From Ottelia alismoides (Eukaryota > Streptophyta > Magnoliopsida > Alismatales > Hydrocharitaceae), in the NCBI GenBank assembly GCA_037367405.1, contig JAZKJV010010622.1, positions 496,001-560,000 on the forward strand: a stretch of DNA of 64,000 nucleotides, given 5' to 3'. Under the pieces are notes generated by a model. It worked only from the letters and a program-made list of their open reading frames with translations, searched no databases and was not told the DNA's origin. Below are positions 56,989 through 64,000 of this stretch, piece by piece (within the stretch, counting starts at the first letter, position 1; every line of letters starts with the position of its first letter). The translations under genes and the position numbers were made by a program.

Positions 56989-59900
56989 TGAAACAACGTA
57001 AAGATCAAGAGAGGAGGGTCTACGCTCTACACAAGGTGGGAGCGAAGTCTCAATCCAAGCGAAAGTTCAACAATCAACCTATACAATATAATCAAGCAAG
57101 AATAAACATGTGTGAATCATAATTTATTATAAACCCTACAACTAAATGTGTATAATGACAAGTAGAGTAAGGTGTCAAACACAGTTAACAAAATGACGTA
57201 GCACTTAATATTATTTATAAATAAATAATATATGCATGTGTATGTATGTATATAGGTATGGACAATAATAAAAGAATGTGGGTTTTTTAACTGTTTTTAT
57301 ACATTTTTTAAATAAATAAATAAATATTATATTTTTTATTTTCAAATATTTATAAAATATTTCAAATAATAAATAATATTATAACTTATATTAAACTATA
57401 TATAGATATATAATACACTAAGGGATAATATACTTATATATAGTTAAAAATTGCAAAATATTATGTTTTGGTGTTTTTCTATAATTTTTTATTGTCTTTG
57501 TGATTTTTTTAATACTTACTTTTTTCTAATTTTTAGGGATTTTTAAGGTTAAAAATATCCGAAAACACGGATTAAGTAAATAGGCCGAATTGATTTTGGG
57601 GTTTAAAAATAACGAAATGTCACCAAAATTTTCCAAATCAATTTTAAATTATACTAATATATATATATATAAACAAAACATGGAGAACTATTTTTGATAT
57701 TTTTGAATATTGATTTTATAGTAATTTGGAGCTTTTATTTTTTTTCATTTTCATTTTCTGTTTTTGAGGATTTTTAGACTGGGGGTACTATGGACTACAA
57801 TAAACACACACTATTTTTTGGGAATTTTTAGACAGAATTATATATTTTTATATTTTCTAAATCAAATAAGAAATATACGTGCATGATTTTTAATAAATAG
57901 GAAATGTGTGTAAACTTTAAAGTAAAAATCATGACATAAAAACACTATATCACTCATGTTACCCTATTTTCCTATAACTTTTGGAGGATGAGAGATTAAT
58001 AAAATTGAAGAAATATACACACAAATACTTGAACTAGCATGGGTATATTTGCGATTAAAAATAAATACAATTGGTACGTTGCAAAATACCCAAAATATTA
58101 TAACCAATATCCAAAGTTTTAATATTAAACAATAATTAAGAGAACCCGCAAGGGTTTACATGTAATTTTTACAACAACCTAGTGCACGTGAGCCAGTTAG
58201 CGATATTTTGCAATAATGAAAACATAAGTGGGGGAACATGCAAATTGTCCACTACTTTTAAAACAACATAAAATATTTACAGGGGTGTTTAGCTATTATA
58301 AAAAGGCGGAGGGTGCCTAATAAATTTACCTACTATGCGCGGAGATGAGCGTTCCAGGATGCACCACGTCATGCCACTTATCTCGATCCAACGGTGGATG
58401 GCGTACCGCTTTGTGTAATATGGAACGACCCAAATTAGATCTAAGTCGGTTTTCTTATCCTACGGTGGCTGGGCCCTCTAGAAGACCACAAAGAACAATC
58501 GGGTGTCCTTGCTTCGATTGACAAATCTAATCGATTCCGAGCTCCTTTCCTCACGTCAAGAGGTGTATCACTTCCTATTGCAACCCCATGACAGTAGGTG
58601 GCCTCCGATTGGGTCGAAATGCTTTAGATAAAGAGTGAGGGGACCTTCGTGTCCCATATCACCGGGAGGTGCTCCAAGACTCGATCTAAGATCTAGAATA
58701 GTCTTCGAATGAGTCAACATGCATCAATAAGTTAGGCAGCACGAGATGAGGGTCTCGGCCCAAAAATTAGGGTATGAAACCTCATGAAGTGGAGCAGCGG
58801 CGAGGCTCGAAGTGGGGTGGTTAGCGGGGATCTTCACAGTTAGAGCATGATGGATTAGAGCATGGAGCACAAGCTCCAGGCTAATGAAAGATCTTTGATA
58901 ATTTTAATCCTAATTGATGAAATAACAACCTAACACTTGAATTGAAATCTACACTAACTAATTACCTAATTACGAGAAGAAATGGGCTCAACTGGCCTGA
59001 ACCGTCGAGAGATGAACCCCACGGTTGTAAATGGTCGAAGATGGGTGGACACGCTACTGGAGTCCTCCTCCTCGCTGCAGTCCCACTCTGGTGGCTCGCT
59101 GTCACCAAAAGCACATGGGGAGAAACAAGATCCAAGGCGAAAGATTAGGTTGAATAATGATCAAATGATAAAAGTGGTGAGTTTTGAGGGTCAATTGCGT
59201 AAGCTTGGGAGAGGGTTGGTGAGGATTCGGGCATGGGCAAAGATCACGGGGGATTGGGCTGCATAAAGGTGGAAGGCTCGAAGTGAGAGGAAGATGATAG
59301 AGGCATGAAAAAAATCAATGAAGCAAGGCTGCTCGTGACTCTGACATAAGTCAGAGGAAGTTAGGTATAGTTGACCATAGGTCAATAAATACTTGCTCCT
59401 CGTTGGTCCACACGGACCAACAGGAAATTCCAAGGCAGAAAAAATGATTATAAAATAGTATACGATTTAATTAATTTTTATTATAACATAAAAGTTATTC
59501 ATTTATTTATGTAGTATTTATTACCTATTTTTATTTTTTTTGAGGTGTTTATTAAGAGTTTATATTTACAAGTATATGTATATGTATATTGACCTATATT
59601 TAGAATATTTTATTTTAATTTACATTTTTATGCACCTATTTTATACATTTAGAACTTATTTAAATACACTTAAATATATTTTTATTGTATTTTTATGATA
59701 TAATATGTATACTTAAATAAATAGAAGTATTTATTATATAAGTATAAGTACAGTATATTCATCTATGCATGTGTATGTACTATCTTCTTTTGGTGTATAT
59801 TTATGGTTTTATTTTATTCTAAATATGTAAATGCACTATATATAATATCTACAACATTTGAAAATATAAAAAATTATAAAAAAATATAAAGAATGAATGT

Positions 59901-60564
59901 AATGAATATTTTATTCAAGTATATTGTACAATAGGGGTCCAAAACCCAACTTTAGCATCTTTGCTCCAAATTAAGTGAACCCACCTTCATTAAATAGCTT
60001 ATTAAAAATTAAATACAACTAAAGTGATTTGGATAAATTTTGAGTTCCTATGGAGGAGATACATGTTTGTGAAGTTCAATTTTGGGTTTTAATTCTGAGT
60101 GCAAAACGTACACTATGTATTATTTTTCAGTGAAATCAATTTTGTATTTTTCTTCGTATTTTTATTTACAACTTTTATGTATAAAGTTTGGTGATTTGAC
60201 ATATAAACAATAAAGGTCATCATGTCCTTTATTGGCATATTTTTGTACGGATTTTAGAGTATGTTTTATGTATAATTAGCCGCCTTATCTCCCCCTACTT
60301 TCTTCCTTATCGACTAAGTCATCATGATGGCTGAGTCTTAGGGGCAAGGTCACTGAACACCTATGGTGTCTCATTTTTTTCTTTTCTTTTCTTTATTTAT
60401 TCTTTTATTTTGGCAATAAATGTAGTATTTATAAAATATTTTCTACAGTATTTTGTACAACTTATAGAGTATTTATTTAGGCAAATTAGTGCTATATACA
60501 TGCATTTTGCTAGGATCTGAAGGGCAAAATCAAAGAATAATGGTGATGAAATGAGGATTCATCG
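56989..60564 (-). repeat. 5' LTR of BD
   Basis: The 3.6-kb LTR runs from TGAAACAACG to GGATTCATC(G). It has the same plan as the LTRs of A and C: AT-rich start, GC-richer centre (about 58330-59430), the TTGGTCCACACGGACCAA palindrome near 59402, and the conserved CTTATCTCCCCCTAC motif near 60284. The 3' part matches 16338-17472. The small frames at 58942-59433 are not supported as genes. Confidence 0.82.
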
Positions 60565-61100
60565 TTGACCCGCTAATAAAGACAATTATTATCCATAGCA
60601 TAAAGATAGAATATAGTTCTTTTATCATAGCTATATCCGGATTGCCAAAGCAACTTACTTTGTTAGAGTTTGAATGTCGCTTGCTACATCATGTAACTTC
60701 TAGCCAGGCAAATGGTTGGTTTGTCACTAAAAGGTAGTGAAGTAGCACTATTTGGTGTGCATAGACGAGGGAAGCTACAAAATTCACATCAGAAAGATTC
60801 ATTTCCTCGGTGGAAGCATCACCCTCAAACGAGCTTGAAGCCCGGGGGGCTCTATATGGATGATAACAAAAGGTTAAATGATTCCATGTAGAAAAAGAAT
60901 GAAGGATGCTTCGTTCGCAGTAAGAATGGATATTATGCACATGAATGTATATTTAAGAAGAAGCTAATCAAGGGTAATACTGCAACATCTAGCAATTAAT
61001 ATGAAGAAAATAAAATTGGGATGATGGGTCTTATATGGCGATGTTGACAAGATATTCGAGCGGGTATGCTAATGTAACATATCAGAAAGCAATCGTTGTG
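60565..61100 (+). pseudogene. Possible zinc-knuckle (Gag-like) remnant
   Basis: At 60907-60948 the plus strand reads CFVRSKNGYYAHEC. This fits the CX2CX4HX4C zinc knuckle of retrotransposon Gag except that the second Cys is Arg and the His is Tyr. A basic IFKKKLIKG follows, and the frame is open to about 60998. There is a stop upstream. No protease or other pol motif follows. It could be a copia-type Gag fragment flanking BD, or chance. Confidence 0.3.
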
Positions 61101-61103
61101 TGA

Positions 61104-61642
61104 TTGAACTCAAGATATTCAATCAATAATCAAATCCACATATAATGATGAAATCAATAGAAGTCTCTTTTGAGTAAGAACTTTATTATAACTCTACCAA
61201 ATATGTGTCTAGTATAAGTATGTAGAGTGTCAAACCACAGCGATAACATGGAGTAGAGTACAAAATTATTAATTGCTTAATAAAATTTTTATGTTTTTTA
61301 AATATTTTATGTCTTTTCTTTTTGTAATTTTTATTGTGTTTTTAATATTTTAATTTTTATGTTTTTTAAATTTTTTATATATTTTTATTTTTGAATTTTA
61401 GAAATTTTTAATTTTGAAGACAAATATAAAATAATATATTTAATATATAATATATAAATAAAATAAGGAAATATATTTTTTATATTTTTAAATAAGATAA
61501 TAAAGTCAAAATAAAAGCAATGGAATATTTTTGGGTTTTACATAATTTTCTCTCTTCTTAGTGATTTTCAGGGAGATTTTTGTACTTTTATGGATTTTTA
61601 ACTATAGAAATAAGCCACATGCAAAATCAATGGCTTTGTTTA

Positions 61643-61739
<97 letters not shown>

Positions 61740-62650
61740 GAATATAAAATAAACTTACTAATTCAATATATACTATATATAATAATGAAAATTCATATAT
61801 AAAAAATAGTATTTATGGATTTTTCTAGAATATTTGTAATTTTTTATAAGATTTTTAGGATTCTATGATTTTTAGGAATTTTGTTTTGTGTTTTGCATAA
61901 ATATTTGGATAAGAGATCAAATCTCAATAAACATATAGGATTTTTTGGATTTGTTTTCAAAATATTTTGTAATTTTTATAAATTTTTATATAGAAACACA
62001 AGAGAAAATGTAATGTTTTTGAATTTTTAAAAATAATAAAAAAATTTAAATTTTTATAAATGGTGACGATGGGAAATAACATGGCTTAGATCGATCAAAA
62101 GAGAGGGTGGGGAAGTTGACACGGGCCAACTACTGCCACCTCATCATTGGTCCACGGTAGCCGGTAAGAGACAAAACAGAGAAAAAATAGAACTAAATGG
62201 AGAATAAAATACAAAAGATTTTATTAAATAATTCTTAAAACATGAAAGTTGTTCCTTATTTTATGTACTATTTTAGGTTATTTTTATTTATTTTTATCAG
62301 CTTATTTATTATGTGTTAGTATTTAAATGTACATATATATGGATATTTACCTATGTTTTGTGTATCTTTTTTTTGTTTAATGCACATATTTCATGAATAC
62401 CCATTCATTCAATTTTATTCCTTTATTTTGTTTTTAAATCCCTAGTTAAATACATGTAAATACATCTAACTTGTAAAAATTAGCATACTAACTATTAACT
62501 GTACATAATACATTAACACTTGTATTTAAAACTACAATAAAAGAACAAAGATAAGATAAGAAAAATAAAGGAAGTATAGTAAATACTGACTCACACTAAA
62601 ACCGAGTCCAAGTCTATATTGACTAGGTCAACAAGGAATAAAGTCAGAGG
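61104..62650 (-). repeat. Decayed Athila-type LTR with an inverted tail
   Basis: ACTTTATTATAACTCTACC near 61187 and TAGAGTGTCAAACCACAG near 61227 match the start of the LTRs of A and C. GAAGTTGACACGGGCCAAC and CATTGGTCCACGG near 62130-62155 match the W-box/G-box part. The segment near 62600-62650, however, has the conserved LTR motif in the opposite direction (CAACAAGGAATAAAG followed by GGGGGGATAAGG). No internal region or second LTR is seen in the window. Confidence 0.55.
61645..61737. repeat. (AT)n(GT)n microsatellite
   Basis: About 17 AT units pass directly into about 29 GT units. It lies inside the decayed LTR and is the longest simple repeat in the window. Confidence 0.95.
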
Positions 62651-62669
62651 GGGGATAAGGGAAAAATAG

Positions 62670-62705
<36 letters not shown>
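62670..62705. repeat. (CT)n(AT)n microsatellite
   Basis: A CT run of about nine units joins an AT run of about nine units, at the edge between the LTR remnant and the LINE remnant. Confidence 0.9.
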
Positions 62706-62739
62706 AGGTACAAAAACCTAGAAAACAAAAGGATTTGTG

Positions 62740-63812
62740 AAACTCATCATCTATCTTGAGAACGGGGGAGACAACTATCTTCAGAAAACATGTACTTTGG
62801 TTTCCCTCTCTGATCCTTTTGATCATGGTACATTGGTTGAGATGTTGGAACTCAAACTCTTAAGGTTTCAAGGGCTTTGTGGAATTCCAATAGCCAACCC
62901 ATCTTACTGTCATCAAGTAGATCAAGGATAATTTGTTCCTCAAAGTTATCGATCTCATTTTCAATAATCCTATTGAAGTAAAGAATGAGGAATGCTTTCC
63001 TCTCTCTCCATGCAATAGTTGTTTTCTTCTGTCTATACATTTTTAGGAACCAAGCATGGTAAATATTATGTGCGTGTACTAGGGCTTTCCAAGATGAGGT
63101 GACATGGTTGGTGAAGAAGATTTTATTGAACTAAAACCTTTCCATTATGAAAGAGGATTAAAAAATTTTTAGGGTTGAGAGAGAGACCACCATTGGATCA
63201 TGGTCAAAAAAAGTTTTTACTAGGGGGATTGATGCTTGTAATTAGGGCAATCCCAAAAAATGAGTAATTATAAATGTCTAGTCATGCTTAGACAAATGGC
63301 CTCTAGAAATATTGATACAAGTGTCTTTGGAAATTTTCTATGTCAGTGAGACTGGCATTTTTTTAACCAGGAGTTTAAAAAGTGACATTGAGTAGGGATT
63401 CATCTATTAAACAATGTTCATAGGAGAATTAGAAATGTTTAAAGTTTTCCTGAGTTATATGGTCCATTTTTAAGGAAGAGCGTTCAAGTCGTTTAGGAAG
63501 TCATACTTGACTCCCAAATGCATAGGACCATGTATATAAACCATGAAGAGGTTAATGGATGAAATTTTAGGGGCTAGTGTAATGACTATGGAGAAGTCAT
63601 TATCTTCAATGTCGATACAATTAAATATTAGTGTATCCCAACCGAGCAGGATCCCCTCAGGTTGGGGGGGGGGTGTTCAAAGTAAGCAAGAGGGTCATAT
63701 ATCCATGTTTCTTGCAGTACGAAAATTGACCTTCTAGGATTTCTCAAAATTTATGAGCAGAACCGCCTATACCTCTTAAGTTCCATGGTATAAAATTAAT
63801 ATCTATTTAAAG
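62740..63812 (-). pseudogene. L1-type LINE endonuclease remnant
   Basis: On the minus strand from about 63806 the frame reads INFIPWNLRGIGGSAHKF, the start of a plant L1 ORF2 endonuclease (S-W-N-x-R-G-L-G). After a frame change it gives SIFVLQETWIYDPLAYFE with the catalytic Glu motif LQET. Near 63185-63215 it has FDHDPMVVSLS, matching the S-D-H-x-P-I motif at the end of the domain. The frame at 62852-63040 (MYRQKKTTIAWRERKAFLIL) lies where the linker before RT is expected. RT itself is not seen. Stops and a G run (63665-63674) show it is dead. Confidence 0.65.
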
Positions 63813-64000
63813 AGATATGCGATTCTTTGAATAATAAAAAATGTAGCTCAGATATGGGATGATTTGGTTGCCAGGACCTTATAAATAAATCGTTTTTTTT
63901 GTGGAGTCATTAAGCGACACCTTGAATTTTCGTATCATATTTCTCGACATTCTTATCATGTTTTGCATATTTGTGGGAGTAAAATTTGATGTATTCCTAC
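63813..64000. other. Window end, nothing recognised
   Basis: This short AT-rich stretch lies upstream, in sense, of the LINE endonuclease start. It may contain the end of LINE ORF1 or its spacer, but no motif supports that. Confidence 0.3.

Larger units (their letters stand above)
16338..60564 (-). mobile_element. Element BD: old Athila-like Ty3/gypsy element split by element C
   Basis: The 3' LTR remnant at 16338-17472 matches the 3' part of the LTR at 56989-60564. Between them lie pol, protease and the gag-protease junction (20060-24410), then element C, then the gag tail, gag core, leader and primer site (53033-56988). Removing C gives an internal region of about 10.9 kb, close to the 10.3 kb of A. 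The word CACATGAGG to the right of C and CATGATTC to its left together match CATGCTGGACATGAGG at the same point of gag in A. The element is heavily decayed. Its left end lies outside the window beyond A. Confidence 0.8.

Noticed and set aside
58942..59266. Two plus-strand frames in the BD LTR as a gene
   Set aside because: They overlap each other, lie in the GC-rich LTR part, and have no counterpart in the other LTRs.

Overview
This window is a stack of transposable elements from a plant nuclear genome. I find no intact host gene and no tRNA or rRNA gene. A flowering plant is suggested by Athila-type Ty3/gypsy retrotransposons with a tRNA-Asp primer site, a Ty1/copia element with an initiator tRNA-Met primer site, a Mutator-like element carrying a GC-rich gene fragment, and an L1-type LINE remnant. 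The species cannot be named from the sequence; the GC-rich captured fragment is compatible with a monocot.

The layout is nested. The outermost recognisable element, BD, is a decayed Athila-like retrotransposon on the minus strand. Its 3' LTR remnant is at 16338-17472, pol at about 20060-22800, protease at about 22825-23720, gag at 53033-55170, leader and primer site at 55171-56988, and 5' LTR at 56989-60564. Element A, a related minus-strand element (1-16337, left end outside the window), sits in the 3' LTR of BD. It has gag, protease, RT, RNase H and integrase, all broken by stops and frameshifts. Element C (24411-53027) is inserted in the gag region of BD. C has two long LTRs, a primer site and a protease-like remnant, but no recognisable RT, RNase H, integrase or main gag domain.

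Two copia insertions lie in the LTRs of C. A full-length Ty1/copia element (26658-39109, plus strand, 5-bp duplication GGAAT) is in the left LTR, and a reversed solo LTR of the same family (50016-52654, TTCGG/TTTGG) is in the right LTR. The 5' LTR of the full copia element was then hit by a 1735-bp Mutator-like element (27388-29122) with a perfect 9-bp duplication. It carries a GC-rich, proline- and serine-rich reading frame that looks like the captured 5' end of a host gene, so it is a Pack-MULE candidate. The order of events is BD, then C and A, then the copia copies, then the MULE.

From 60565 to 64000 the window holds a zinc-knuckle-like remnant, a decayed Athila-type LTR with an apparently inverted tail, long microsatellites and an L1-type endonuclease remnant on the minus strand.

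The most interesting signals are structural. All three Athila-like elements carry, between pol and the 3' LTR, an array of hairpins whose arm repeats the sequence of the polypurine tract. The copia LTRs carry a run of about ten consecutive short hairpins, several with an AAT-GNG-ATT core, whose number differs between family members. The MULE ends carry four subterminal repeats phased at about 30 bp. The retrotransposon leaders share a stem-loop that the pol-less element C also keeps.
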